Part shown: positions 26,409 through 36,009 of the stretch, piece by piece
How positions within the stretch are numbered: position 1 is the first letter of the stretch
How the letters are laid out: each line of letters starts with the position of its first letter
From: Phycisphaerales bacterium
GTDB lineage: Bacteria; Planctomycetota; Phycisphaerae; Phycisphaerales; SM1A02
Length of the DNA: 64,000 bases
NCBI GenBank assembly: GCA_028278245.1
Contig: JANQEQ010000148.1
Span: forward strand, 62,001-126,000
Direction of reading: 5' to 3'
Program-made: the position numbers and the translations under genes
Notes under the pieces: model-generated
What the model saw: only the letters and a program-made list of their open reading frames with translations
Database searches by the model: none
What the model was told of the DNA's origin: nothing

Positions 26409-27587
26409 ATGCGCATCGCTATCTATCAAAAGTCATTGCCACTGTATCGTGTTCCGGTGTTCAATCTCCTGGGAAGTCAGGAAGGTATTGAACTGACAGT
26501 TTATTCGAAAGGATCCTTCGATCCGCATGAGCGGGGAGAGCTGCCGGTAACACACTTTCATCACAATAGAGTTCCGGTTAAAAAAGTTCGGTGGTTACCG
26601 GGTCATTTTTATTCTCTTCCCGCAAGAGCGGATGCAACTGATCCTGATAAATACGATCTGGTGATATTCCCGTGGAGTGTTCATTTTCAGGGATTATATT
26701 CAACGATCCGCAAAGCTCTGCGCAAGGGAATCCGCGTTGCACTGTGGGGACACGGCTATTCCACGCGACCCAATCGAATGCGGGACCGGATTCGCAATCG
26801 CGTGGGTTTTGCTGCTGATGCAGTGATGACTTACACCGAATTCACCGCAGAGCAATTGATTCAAAATCACGGTTTTGATCGCAATCGTGTCTTTGCGGCA
26901 CAGAATGCCATTGATCAGGAACCGATTCAGTCAGCTCGACAACACTGGCTGGATCGACCTAATGAACTCGAATCGTTCCAAAGGGAGCGCAAATTAGATC
27001 CTCGGCAGACCATGATCTTTATTTCACGTCTGCAACCGGATAAAAAAGTGGACATGATCACTGAAGGTTTTCGGCTGCTTCATCAGCATCGATCCGAGGC
27101 AAAACTCATCATCGTGGGTGGTGGGCCGGAACAGGAAAAACTGGAAACTCAAGTTCGCCAATACGGCCTGTCAGACCATGTGTTGTTCAACGGACCGATC
27201 TACGACGATATGGATCTGGCACCCTGGATGCTCAGTTCCACCCTGTTCTGTTACCCGACCAGAATTGGATTAAGCATTATGCATGCTTTTGGCTACGGTT
27301 TGCCGGTGGTGACCGGCGCTCAATGGATCAACCATAATCCGGAATTTGAAGCGATAATCGACGGTGAAAACGGCCTGCTCTTCCCTCACGGTGACATTGA
27401 CGCCATGGTCGATGCCTGGGACCGGCTGATGGATGATGAAACCCTCACAGCATCGATGAGCCGGACGGCACGTGAGACGGTCCTGCAGAAGTACACACTT
27501 GCCAACATGGTGCAGGGATTTCTGGATCTCACATCCATCGTAGATGGTCAATTTAGAAAGGTTCAGCCACTTGCGGACAAGGGCTGA
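26409..27587 (+). CDS. GT4 glycosyltransferase
   Basis: 392 residues starting MRIAIYQKSLPLYRVPVF. The acceptor domain includes LWGHGYSTRPNRMRD. The donor domain has FISRLQPDKKVDMI, IIVGGGPEQEKL and YPTRIGLSIMHAFGYGLPVV. The last segment replaces the first glutamate of the usual E-x7-E pair with other residues, so donor binding may differ. The start at 26409 was chosen because the upstream 29 codons (from 26322) look non-coding (Cys/His-rich). It is divergent from prfB and stands upstream of an aminotransferase. Probably acts in surface-glycan synthesis. Confidence 0.85.
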   Translation: MRIAIYQKSLPLYRVPVFNLLGSQEGIELTVYSKGSFDPHERGELPVTHFHHNRVPVKKVRWLPGHFYSLPARADATDPDKYDLVIFPWSVHFQGLYSTIRKALRKGIRVALWGHGYSTRPNRMRDRIRNRVGFAADAVMTYTEFTAEQLIQNHGFDRNRVFAAQNAIDQEPIQSARQHWLDRPNELESFQRERKLDPRQTMIFISRLQPDKKVDMITEGFRLLHQHRSEAKLIIVGGGPEQEKLETQVRQYGLSDHVLFNGPIYDDMDLAPWMLSSTLFCYPTRIGLSIMHAFGYGLPVVTGAQWINHNPEFEAIIDGENGLLFPHGDIDAMVDAWDRLMDDETLTASMSRTARETVLQKYTLANMVQGFLDLTSIVDGQFRKVQPLADKG

Positions 27588-27677
27588 AAACGACATGCCA
27601 TTGTCGAATGGCCAACCCGACAGAATCATGGTCGGGCCAACGGAGACTTACACACATTGGCGTCCTATGCTGAGAGT

Positions 27678-28910
27678 ATGACGATCACCAATTCTACCGT
27701 TTGTTTGTCACAACGAGTTCAACAACTGAAACCATCATCGACTCTCGCGGTGAGTGCTCGAGTCAAAGAACTCAAAGCGCAGGGTCTTGATGTCATCGGC
27801 TTCGGTGCGGGGGAGCCTGATTTCGATACCCCCACACCAATCAAACAGGCAGCGATCGATGCACTTTTAGCAGGACAAACCGGATATCAACCGGTACCGG
27901 GCACGCCACAGGCACGGGAAGTCCTGGCAGAAAAACTGCAGCGCGAGAACGGAGTTGAATGCAAGCCGGAACACATTGTGATCACCGTCGGTGGGAAGCA
28001 TGCCATCTATCTGGCTCTGCAGGCACTTGTTGATCCCGGCGATGAAGTCATCATCATGACTCCCGCCTGGGTGAGCTATGAACCTATCGCGAAATTGTGT
28101 GACGGAAAGGTGATTGAGATCTCCACCACGATGGATCAGGATTTCAAAATCACACCCAAACAATTTGAGCAAGCTCTCACCTCCAATACCAAAGCGATAC
28201 TCTTCAACAGTCCGTCCAATCCGTGTGGTACGACGTATACTCCTGATGAGATTCGCGCACTGGCCGATGTCCTGGCAGACCATGAGCAAGCGGTTCTGAT
28301 CAGCGATGAAATTTATGAAAAACTGATCTACGGTGATATTGCGCATCTTTCTCCCGGTTCTATTTCAAAGATTGCACAGCAGGTCATTACCATCAATGGG
28401 ATGAGTAAGGCATACGCGATGACGGGTTGGCGGATCGGTTATGCCTGCGCTCCCGGATGTGATGGTGCGATAGCCAAGGCCATGGCCCGACTCCAGGGGC
28501 AAATGACCAGCCACATTACGTCCACGGGCTATGCAGCAATTATCGAAGCAATAACCAATGGTTCAGAAACTGTTGAATCGATGCGTATTCAGTTTGCTAC
28601 CCGTGCAGAACTCATGTATCAGCAGTTGGCAGCAATCCCCGATCTGAAATGTGCCAAACCAACCGGAGCGTTTTATTGTTTTCCTGATGTGAGCAGTTAC
28701 TTTGGCCGCACATCCCCCCAGGGCAGTCGAATCGAATCCAGTCTTGATTTTGCCTCTGCATTACTCGAGGAAGCACGGGTAGCAGTCGTTCCGGGAGAAG
28801 ATTTCGGAGGCTGCAGTTCCAACCACGTTCGATTGAGTTTCGCTTGCTCAGAAGAGAACATCAAAAAAGGGTGCCAGCGGATATCTGAGTGGATGCACCA
28901 ATTCAAATAA
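27678..28910 (+). CDS. Class I/II aminotransferase, aspartate aminotransferase type
   Basis: 410-residue fold-type I PLP enzyme of the AAT 1-beta subgroup. The N-terminus (LSQRVQQLKPSSTLAVSARV) and GAGEPDFDTP are typical of bacterial aspartate/prephenate aminotransferases. The PLP lysine is in GMSKAYAMTGWRIGY, SPSNPCG supplies the conserved Asn, and RLSFACSEE near the end carries the substrate carboxylate-binding arginine. The ATG at 27678 gives the usual N-terminus; a TTG seven codons earlier is possible. Most likely transaminates aspartate/glutamate. An additional prephenate activity cannot be judged by eye. Confidence 0.92.
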   Translation: MTITNSTVCLSQRVQQLKPSSTLAVSARVKELKAQGLDVIGFGAGEPDFDTPTPIKQAAIDALLAGQTGYQPVPGTPQAREVLAEKLQRENGVECKPEHIVITVGGKHAIYLALQALVDPGDEVIIMTPAWVSYEPIAKLCDGKVIEISTTMDQDFKITPKQFEQALTSNTKAILFNSPSNPCGTTYTPDEIRALADVLADHEQAVLISDEIYEKLIYGDIAHLSPGSISKIAQQVITINGMSKAYAMTGWRIGYACAPGCDGAIAKAMARLQGQMTSHITSTGYAAIIEAITNGSETVESMRIQFATRAELMYQQLAAIPDLKCAKPTGAFYCFPDVSSYFGRTSPQGSRIESSLDFASALLEEARVAVVPGEDFGGCSSNHVRLSFACSEENIKKGCQRISEWMHQFK

Positions 28911-28942
28911 AACGCACCGTTTCGCCCCCGTTACAGACTGAA

Positions 28943-29611
28943 TTAATCTGCCTGAAAGACTTCATCACTTTCAAGGATTGCCTGAGCGACATCGATCAGT
29001 GTCCGGCGATTATTCCTTGCTTGGCGCTGCAGTGTTTTCATCGCTTCCGGTTCTGATATACCTTTCCGCTTGACAATGATCCACTTGGCGCGCTCGATGG
29101 TTTTTCGATGATCCAGCCGCGTTTTCAGACTCTTTATCTCACAGTCCTGGCCGACAGATTGGAGGTAACGCGACCACGCCACGGATATACCGACTCGTAA
29201 TTGATCTTGTGAAACAGGTTTGAGCAGGTATCCAAACACCCCGCTCTTACAACCGTCGGTCACATACTCCGGATCGGAATAAGCCGAGATGATGACGACG
29301 GGGATCTGCAGTTGCAGATAAATGATGGCAGCGGCTTCCAGACCCGATTGCCGCGGCATGCGGATGTCAATCAACGCCATGTCGGGCTTCTCCTGCCGAC
29401 ACAACTCGACTGCTTCCACACCGTCGGTTGCCATCCCGACGACGGTCATGCCCATATCCCGCAAACTAGACTCCAGGCCGGTCGCCACAAGATGCTCATC
29501 ATCAGCTATCAGGAACCTTTGAGGTAGTTGTGGAATTTGTTGGGAATGTGATGAGACGGTAGTTTTTGTCCCAGAGGTTGTATCCCCGCTGATAGTTGTT
29601 TCAGCAAACAT
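28943..29611 (-). CDS. Response regulator with ANTAR RNA-binding output domain
   Basis: 222 residues. The receiver domain spans about 31-145, with acidic pocket D37/D38, phosphoacceptor D82 (LIDIRMP), S109 and K131. The ANTAR domain (about 163-215; LDHRKTIERAKWIIVKRKGISEPEA) follows. ANTAR regulators bind dual hairpins in nascent RNA and prevent termination, as in AmiR/NasR/EutV. The first 30 residues are Thr/Ser-rich. A strong purine-rich AGGAAGGAAAGGA precedes the ATG. No histidine kinase is nearby, so the input and the RNA targets are unknown. Confidence 0.93.
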   Translation of the reverse strand: MFAETTISGDTTSGTKTTVSSHSQQIPQLPQRFLIADDEHLVATGLESSLRDMGMTVVGMATDGVEAVELCRQEKPDMALIDIRMPRQSGLEAAAIIYLQLQIPVVIISAYSDPEYVTDGCKSGVFGYLLKPVSQDQLRVGISVAWSRYLQSVGQDCEIKSLKTRLDHRKTIERAKWIIVKRKGISEPEAMKTLQRQARNNRRTLIDVAQAILESDEVFQAD

Positions 29612-29704
29612 TACCCCGTCCTTTCCTTCCTCATGAAGGGGTGATTAAATGTGTACATCCAATGATACTATTTCTTGCCGGGGATGGAATATGCTAAAGC
29701 AGGA

Positions 29705-30943
29705 TCAATCAAGAAAATCCTTCGCTTTCAAGCGCTGGGGAACATACGTCTCCGTGACGTAGGAAATGTCTTTGGTGATGAGGGATTCCACTTCCATCTT
29801 GAATCCATTTGCAAGCATACGTTTAATCTCACGCTGCCAGTGCCGTTTTTCCTTGAACCAGGGATACGCCATGATCTGCTTGGCACGAGTCTTGTCCCGT
29901 TCACTGAGATCGATCTTTACATCATCTGACAGCCCGCACCGGTCATAATCCTCCGCACGGATACCGATGTATCGAGCGTCAGGCACGGCCATGCGTTCTG
30001 ATTCAAATGCCAGGTTGATTGAACCCTGCTTGATGACGGAATAGATGTAATGTCCCCAGGGATCGCAATCCAGCAAACAGTAGACCGGAAGGTCCAGTTC
30101 ATCATGGAGCCGGCGCAGAAGTCGCCGAACCCCACGTGGAGGCTGACCGCCGCCCTCGGTGAGTATGCAGTTGTGTTGCTTCCAGAATTTATCTTCGTTG
30201 AAACGCGACCAGACAGTGTTCTTCTCTACATGTAGAACGAAATCTGCTTCGCAATCCTTGAACTGAAGAACCTCCGGCTCCACGATCGAGGGAATGGCGT
30301 AACCACCCGAACCCATGCGGCGGCAATCGATCTCATCACCGGAATCAACAATCGTGATGTTGCCCACCATCGTGCCGGCTTTCTTGGCAAAGAGATGCAG
30401 CTCTTCCCGCAACGCCCCCAGCGTAACTTCAAGATCCTCCAGGATCGGGTCGGATTCAGATTGATCATTGAAGGTCTTTTCGTTGGTGCCCTCGATCGAA
30501 TGGAGGGTTTTGTAGTACATGCCTCGCAAGGAAAGAGTTTTGTCCGCTTCGATCAGATCCTTGCAGCCGGAGGTGAGCAGTAATGTCTGCATGAATTTGC
30601 GCGCTTGGCCGAAGTTGAACAGATTGCGCTGTTGAGTGTTTGTACCCATTTCCAGCATGCGCTTGGTCTTGCTGTACTTCGTATTGCTTGCGGTGCGCAA
30701 CGGGATGTCGACGTGAGGATCGCGTTGGGCTAGACACGATTTGACGACTGATTCACCAAGCCTTGTGATCTTCGCAATGGTATCGGTATCACGATCCTGC
30801 TTCCTGGTTGAACGACGTGATGGTTTTTTCCGTGTGGATTTCTTTCGTTGAGATGTAGTAGCTTTCTTTTTCGATGATGATTTGCGCGCAGGTTTCTTCC
30901 TGACTTTTTTCTTGACCAGGATCTTCTTTTTCTTGGTCGCCAT
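29705..30943 (-). CDS. top6A: DNA topoisomerase VI subunit A (Spo11/Top6A)
   Basis: 412 residues. The first ~50 are a Lys/Arg/Ser tail resembling histone-H1-like or nucleoid-protein tails. The Y143/Y144 pair (LRGMYYKTL) marks the winged-helix catalytic tyrosine. The Toprim domain has E240 (LHVEKNTVW) and the acidic DCDPWGHYIY (D292, D294). This is the subunit that cuts DNA and links covalently to it, sharing ancestry with eukaryotic Spo11. It follows the B subunit by 16 bases on the same strand and was probably expressed as one operon. Type IIB topoisomerases are mainly archaeal and plant enzymes. The catalytic residues appear intact. Confidence 0.9.
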   Translation of the reverse strand: MATKKKKILVKKKVRKKPARKSSSKKKATTSQRKKSTRKKPSRRSTRKQDRDTDTIAKITRLGESVVKSCLAQRDPHVDIPLRTASNTKYSKTKRMLEMGTNTQQRNLFNFGQARKFMQTLLLTSGCKDLIEADKTLSLRGMYYKTLHSIEGTNEKTFNDQSESDPILEDLEVTLGALREELHLFAKKAGTMVGNITIVDSGDEIDCRRMGSGGYAIPSIVEPEVLQFKDCEADFVLHVEKNTVWSRFNEDKFWKQHNCILTEGGGQPPRGVRRLLRRLHDELDLPVYCLLDCDPWGHYIYSVIKQGSINLAFESERMAVPDARYIGIRAEDYDRCGLSDDVKIDLSERDKTRAKQIMAYPWFKEKRHWQREIKRMLANGFKMEVESLITKDISYVTETYVPQRLKAKDFLD

Positions 30944-30959
30944 GGATTAGATCTCTTTT

Positions 30960-32816
30960 TCAGCGGCGTTTTTTCTTCCGGCCGTTGCGTCGACTGTTCT
31001 TCTTCTTTTTCCCGTTTCGTAATGTTTTCTCAGGGCCGAAGAGCGTGGTGTCAGCTTCATCATCGGATGACTCGAATTGTCGTGATTCGATGATAACGAC
31101 GTCTTCATCCTGTGCGATATTTCCCCCGTCATCAATCACTTTTCCTTCATCATCAAGTTCGAAATCAGCCTCGTGCGTTTTTTGTTTCGCCTGCTTGAAG
31201 AGTGCTTTGTAAATTCGCTCTGCGTCGGTTCCGGTAATGGATTGGCAACTCTTTGCAATCTCTCCGATGTAGCGTTCAAACACGAACCGTCTTTCCGCCT
31301 GACGCTTCATCCGCTTTCGTCGACGCAGATACATGCCGAGCTTGCGGCCGCATTCTTTCAACGCCAGTTTCATTTCCTTGCGGATTTCATCGTAATCTGC
31401 GATTGCTTCTTTACTTTCGCTGGTGAACGGTACCCAAACACTGGCCATGTGGATCATGATCACCAGCGGGCCGATGGGAAGCGAGCCGCGCGGTTGCTGG
31501 AGTTGATAGTTTTTCCAGCCTGTTTCAGTTACCGATTTGAACGAGCAGCAGCCTGATTGTTGGTAGAGCAGGGGCACACGATTGGCAAACCGTAACACCC
31601 GGGCCGGTTCGTCGGAAGGGAGTTTTCCCCCGTAAGCGATCGCTACTTCGATTTGAAACGGATTGCCCCGATAGACCGCGGGGGGACGAGTCGAAGCGGC
31701 GAAGAATTCAGCCTTCACCCCTCGAAGCAAACCGGCCAGAAGTGCCTTTGAACCGATCGGCACGAGGCAATTTGTTGGAGGTGCCATGAGTTTGACAGAC
31801 TGAATTGCCTGATACAGATCTTCTGCTTCGCTGTGGCCGATGGTTTTGAGCCAGGTGCGATTGGTCAATTTTGCTTTTTTGCAGATTTCCTTTGCCTTTT
31901 GAGGACCGACACGGCAGAAATCCTTCTGTAGAAATCCGCCCAACTGCTTTGTGCCAGTTCGCTCCAGCATCTGGATGAGCGTGCCCAGCTCAATTCCCTT
32001 GGGGTGAGGTTTGATTTCCAACGGCTCTTCAGGCAGCTCATCAACCGCCTGGGGATGTTCTATGGTCTCATTATTCGGATTGATGTAGGTGATCTGTGCA
32101 TGTGGATTGGCGATGGCGGTCTGTTCGAGATATTCATCGATCGATTGGCGGCCCTTCAGGTAGCGACCTTCGAGTTCGATGACGACTTGTGTGCCGTGAC
32201 CCTGGGGAAAGAGCTTGTCATCTTCCCTGTGCTCCTCGTCACTGACGATTTCCGCGCGGTTTTTCTGGGTGTCCATCTTGAGCCGGATTTGGTGCGCGGG
32301 CTTTCGGCGAGAAGTCTTGGAGATGATGAGCACGGGTTTTCCCGTCGTCATCAGTCCGTACATTCCCGCAGCGGAAATACCGATTCCCTGTTGTCCCCGT
32401 GCCATTTTCAGGCGATGGAATTTTGAACCGTAGAGCAACTTGCCGAAGATGTGGTCGATTTGCTTGCGGACGATTCCCGGGCCGTTATCCCGGACGGTGA
32501 TCTTGAATCGTGTTTCATTCAACGGTAGAACGCGGATGAACAGTTCGGGCAGAATCCCCGCTTCCTCACAGGCGTCCAGTGCGTTGTCCACCGCTTCCTT
32601 GATCGTGGTGAGCATCGCTTTGCGTGGATTGTCAAAGCCCAGTAAGTGGCGGTTCTTGGCAAAAAATTCGCTGACGGAGATTTCCCGCTGCTGTCCGGCC
32701 ATGGATTCCGCGGTAGCCCTCTGGTTCGGTGCGGATCGTCCGGAACGTGGATTACTTCGCTTTCTGGAGGAGGATGATGCCATCGTCTTTTGCGGTGGGT
32801 GGGCGAGAGTCGTCAT
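30960..32816 (-). CDS. top6B: DNA topoisomerase VI subunit B (GHKL ATPase)
   Basis: About 618 residues. The GHKL ATPase has the N-box (IKEAVDNALDAC, near residues 73-84), DNGPGI (near 110-115) and GQQGIGIS (near 141-148). A helix-two-turns-helix and transducer region follows, with a conserved KALLAGLLRGVKAEFFAASTRPP block and RFANRVPLLYQQ. An acidic stretch and a highly basic end (KKKNSRRNGRKKKRR) complete the C-terminus. The first ~40 residues are Ser/Arg-rich and the exact start is uncertain (32816, 32783 or 32702). Subunit B dimerises on ATP and drives strand passage through subunit A. Gyrase is expected elsewhere in the genome. Confidence 0.92.
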   Translation of the reverse strand: MTTLAHPPQKTMASSSSRKRSNPRSGRSAPNQRATAESMAGQQREISVSEFFAKNRHLLGFDNPRKAMLTTIKEAVDNALDACEEAGILPELFIRVLPLNETRFKITVRDNGPGIVRKQIDHIFGKLLYGSKFHRLKMARGQQGIGISAAGMYGLMTTGKPVLIISKTSRRKPAHQIRLKMDTQKNRAEIVSDEEHREDDKLFPQGHGTQVVIELEGRYLKGRQSIDEYLEQTAIANPHAQITYINPNNETIEHPQAVDELPEEPLEIKPHPKGIELGTLIQMLERTGTKQLGGFLQKDFCRVGPQKAKEICKKAKLTNRTWLKTIGHSEAEDLYQAIQSVKLMAPPTNCLVPIGSKALLAGLLRGVKAEFFAASTRPPAVYRGNPFQIEVAIAYGGKLPSDEPARVLRFANRVPLLYQQSGCCSFKSVTETGWKNYQLQQPRGSLPIGPLVIMIHMASVWVPFTSESKEAIADYDEIRKEMKLALKECGRKLGMYLRRRKRMKRQAERRFVFERYIGEIAKSCQSITGTDAERIYKALFKQAKQKTHEADFELDDEGKVIDDGGNIAQDEDVVIIESRQFESSDDEADTTLFGPEKTLRNGKKKKNSRRNGRKKKRR

Positions 32817-32977
32817 CAAGTAGTTTCCCAGTGCGGTTCGAACGAACCATCAGGGTCAGAACCGCAGGACATGTTCTGCGTTCCAGCTTACTTCATCGGA
32901 CCAATGCCGTAAAACGCCGGAGAATTGCGCGCTCCTCAGAGTAAGGCTCAATTCATACGAGGTTGTTGAAATATCGA

Positions 32978-34156
32978 TTATCCTACACCTGATCGTCTTC
33001 GAAGAGCACGCTCGTATGCCTCGTCAGTGCGCTGAGCGATTTTCGGCCAGGTGTAACGATCTGCAACAATTTCGCGTCCCGCTCTTCCCATACTCCGCTG
33101 GATCTCGGGATTACGGAGGACTTCCTGAAGGGCAGCGGCGATTTTGGCTGCATTCAGCGAAACCACTTTACCCGCTCCAACTTCCGCAACCTCGGGAAAG
33201 TGGCAGCCCTCTGAGATAACGACTGGTGTGCCACAAGCCAGGGCTTCTGTGATCGCAATGCTGAAGCCTTCCTGTCGGCTCGGTAGGCAGAAACACGAGG
33301 CATCAACCATGGCCGCCCATTTGTCAGAGCCGAACTGGGGTCCGACGATATGCACGCGATCAGACAAGCCCGCTGCAGAAATCTGACGTTCAAAATCAAT
33401 TTGAGCCCCGCCATCTGGTCCCACCACGACGAGCTGTATCTCCTGATCTGTTTTCGTGAGGAGAGCAAATGAATCAGCAAGGTAATCCAGCCCTTTTTTA
33501 TAATGCAACCGACTCAGGAACAGTATGTATGGTTTATCCTGAAGTTGGGGTAACTTTTGGTAAAACGCTCCCGGTGGAGGCAGATTATCCAACTCTTCAA
33601 GGAAGATCCCATTGGGTATGACTTCCTTGGGGCAAGGAAGATTGAGTGGTTCGATAAGTCGGGCTTCGTCTGCATTGAGAACGTGGAGGAAATCAGCTCC
33701 AGCGAGCATTCGACGATATCGTAATGCCAGCGCAATTTTCTTTTTGAATGCCCTTTGTGCCAGGCACCACGGATCCAGCATGCCGTGCGTCACCTGAGCG
33801 TAGGGGACTCCCAAATTTCTGGCAGCAGCAGCCGCGCAGGCAAGGATAGGTTCCCAGACGCTGTGGATATGGATGAAGTCCATATCAGGAATGAGTTTTC
33901 GACAGATATCATTGACGCCAGGAGTAAAGATCCTGCTCAGCTGTGTGAGTGGTGGCAACAGATGACGGGAGATTTTGTCTCCGTGGGGAATCTGTTGAAA
34001 CATTGCTTCGATATCGAGTTGTGCATCAGGAGATTTATAGCTGAGTAAATGCACTTCATGTCCAATACTCACCTGTGCGGCAGCCAGTCGAGTCGCAACC
34101 ATAGGAGGACCACCCGCCGCTGGATTAAGGTTCGAACTGACATGAAGAATTTTCAC
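32978..34156 (-). CDS. GT4 glycosyltransferase
   Basis: 392 residues with a GTG start. The N-terminal PAAGGPPMVATRLA loop, HIHSVWEP and THGMLDPWCLAQ make up the acceptor domain. The donor domain has LFLSRLHYKKGLDYL and SRQEGFSIAITEALACGTPVV with the E-x7-E pair. The HGML.PWCL.QRAFKK motif resembles WcaI/colanic-type and Planctomycete surface-glycan transferases and is shared with the enzyme at 23492-24679. Divergent from the O-antigen-ligase-like gene, with 446 bases between starts. Confidence 0.88.
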   Translation of the reverse strand: MKILHVSSNLNPAAGGPPMVATRLAAAQVSIGHEVHLLSYKSPDAQLDIEAMFQQIPHGDKISRHLLPPLTQLSRIFTPGVNDICRKLIPDMDFIHIHSVWEPILACAAAAARNLGVPYAQVTHGMLDPWCLAQRAFKKKIALALRYRRMLAGADFLHVLNADEARLIEPLNLPCPKEVIPNGIFLEELDNLPPPGAFYQKLPQLQDKPYILFLSRLHYKKGLDYLADSFALLTKTDQEIQLVVVGPDGGAQIDFERQISAAGLSDRVHIVGPQFGSDKWAAMVDASCFCLPSRQEGFSIAITEALACGTPVVISEGCHFPEVAEVGAGKVVSLNAAKIAAALQEVLRNPEIQRSMGRAGREIVADRYTWPKIAQRTDEAYERALRRRSGVG

Positions 34157-34602
34157 AATTGAGGTTATTCACTCTACTTCAGAAATGTGGCCGGAACCAC
34201 GGGAACAGGACGCATTGGCGATATAATTCACGGTCGTCAGGGAAGGACACTGGGACTTTATTTTTGATGTGGGATCATGATGCATCGATTCATTCAGTGA
34301 TTGTAATCAATGCTATTTCTAATGGTCATCACACCTAACTATATGGTAATAAACGGGTTGGAAGAATCTTTCAAATCCCATACACATTTTTCCCCAGTTC
34401 GTGGCTGGAGGAAGTTCTGAGAATCTGGATTGCTGTAGACAATCTGAACAGCGCAATAGCCGATAAGAAATGGGACTGTTGTTCGAAGAGGTGATTTGGC
34501 GCGATCCATCCATCTCTGACTTACGTACCTCTACACTGAGATCCAACGTGGATCCGGCTATTTATCTATCGGTTCATTCTCTGATTTCAGGATTAATCGG
34601 AC
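34157..34602. other. Divergent intergenic region
   Basis: 446 bases between the GTG of a glycosyltransferase and the ATG of the O-antigen-ligase-like gene. A TATAAT occurs at 34222-34227 but without a -35 box at the proper distance on either strand. No coding remnant or repeat is evident. Confidence 0.5.
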
Positions 34603-36009
34603 ATGGTACAGTTGCTTGGTTTTCTCATTGCACTGAGCCTCGTTGGAGGCTTGCTGTATGTGCTTTGGCGACCCCAATGGGCAATTGTTCTGGTCGTATT
34701 GATGTTCCCAGTTGAACAGTTGCTGCAGAGCTACGTTCCTGTCCTGATGACTTACCCCTGGATTCTCAATGTTCTGATAGGTGTAATTGCCTTGTTGGCA
34801 GTTGCGACTTCGTTCTTTCGGCAGCAACCTGTTTTTACCAATTCTGTCAATCTGGCAGCAATGGCGACTCTTGGTATCTTCGTCATCGCAACCTTTGGCT
34901 TACTCTGGACCCCCGGTAAGGAGACGGCCGTAAGCTACATGAGAGCCGGCATTCCATACTACGGATTGATGCTTGTTCTCGCACCTTTATTGATGCGCGA
35001 TTTGGAAGATTTCCGCAAGATACTCATCCCGATCATGTGGCTGGGGGCAATTATCGCTGTCCTTATCATGGTCAATCCTTCATCATCCTATTACTCCGGC
35101 AGGCTTAGCTTGGACTTAGGGATGAGTGGTGATGGGCGCGGTAATGTCCTTGCCCTGGGACATCTTGGGGGTGTTATGGTTTTGATATCCGTTCTTTATC
35201 GACCACCTCGCCCATCAGTCGTGGTAACCCTGATCCGAATAGCGGCATTCATTATTGGGTTTGGGTTGTCGATCGGAAGTGGTTCGCGAGGGCAGGTATT
35301 GGGAGCAATAGTAGCCGGCGTATTGTTCTTTCCCATTTCACGCCGACTGGCGAATCCCAAGCAGTTTGCTCTTACTGTGGTCAGTTTCGGCATCGTCGTT
35401 ATCGGATTCTACCTCGTATTATCGATGTTCATTGGTGATCAAAACCGGGAACGCTGGGATATCTGGCAGATGATTGTCGATATTACGGGTCGATTCGACA
35501 TGGTCATGGCGTTACTCGGTGAATTTCTTTCTAATCCGGGATACTGGATATTTGGTTTAGGGCCATTTTCATACGAACCCCTGAGTAATTCCAGTGCAAC
35601 TTATGTTCATAATATTGCAGCAGAGATCCTTTGCGATGAAGGGATCGTCGGCTTTATTCTATTTTTACTTATGTTGTGGGTGACATATAAGTCCGGCCGA
35701 ATTGTGTGGCAGGCATATCGGTCAGATATGATCTACCGCCAGACAACAGCAGTTCTTGGGGCATTGGCAGCATTTACATTGTTCCTTGCCCTCAAACAGG
35801 GAACCTTCCTGGGGCTCCCCAATCTCATGATGTGGTGTATGATCATTGTAAAAGTCTGTAAAACGGAATACCAGATGATCGAGCGAGGTGAGGTTGTGCC
35901 CGAAGTCGATGAAACTGCAACTGACAGTAGAATACTGTATGGTGAAGAATATATTGAATCTGGATTTGAAGGAATAGATTACGGCGACTATGTAACAAGT
36001 CCTCGGTAA
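34603..36009 (+). CDS. O-antigen ligase/polymerase family membrane protein (Wzy/WaaL-like)
   Basis: 468 residues with about 10-12 membrane segments. The family signature GSGSRGQVLGAIVAG and a downstream loop with a conserved histidine (TYVHNIAAEILCDEGIVG) match the Wzy_C domain of ligases and polymerases. The C-terminal ~60 residues are cytoplasmic and acidic/tyrosine-rich (RILYGEEYIESGFEGIDYGDY), a feature not seen in most members. It would polymerise glycan repeat units on the outer face of the inner membrane or transfer them to a carrier. Which of the two cannot be told. Confidence 0.82.
   Translation: MVQLLGFLIALSLVGGLLYVLWRPQWAIVLVVLMFPVEQLLQSYVPVLMTYPWILNVLIGVIALLAVATSFFRQQPVFTNSVNLAAMATLGIFVIATFGLLWTPGKETAVSYMRAGIPYYGLMLVLAPLLMRDLEDFRKILIPIMWLGAIIAVLIMVNPSSSYYSGRLSLDLGMSGDGRGNVLALGHLGGVMVLISVLYRPPRPSVVVTLIRIAAFIIGFGLSIGSGSRGQVLGAIVAGVLFFPISRRLANPKQFALTVVSFGIVVIGFYLVLSMFIGDQNRERWDIWQMIVDITGRFDMVMALLGEFLSNPGYWIFGLGPFSYEPLSNSSATYVHNIAAEILCDEGIVGFILFLLMLWVTYKSGRIVWQAYRSDMIYRQTTAVLGALAAFTLFLALKQGTFLGLPNLMMWCMIIVKVCKTEYQMIERGEVVPEVDETATDSRILYGEEYIESGFEGIDYGDYVTSPR

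Noticed and set aside
34222-34227. TATAAT as a confident promoter
   Set aside because: No matching -35 element at usual spacing on either strand.
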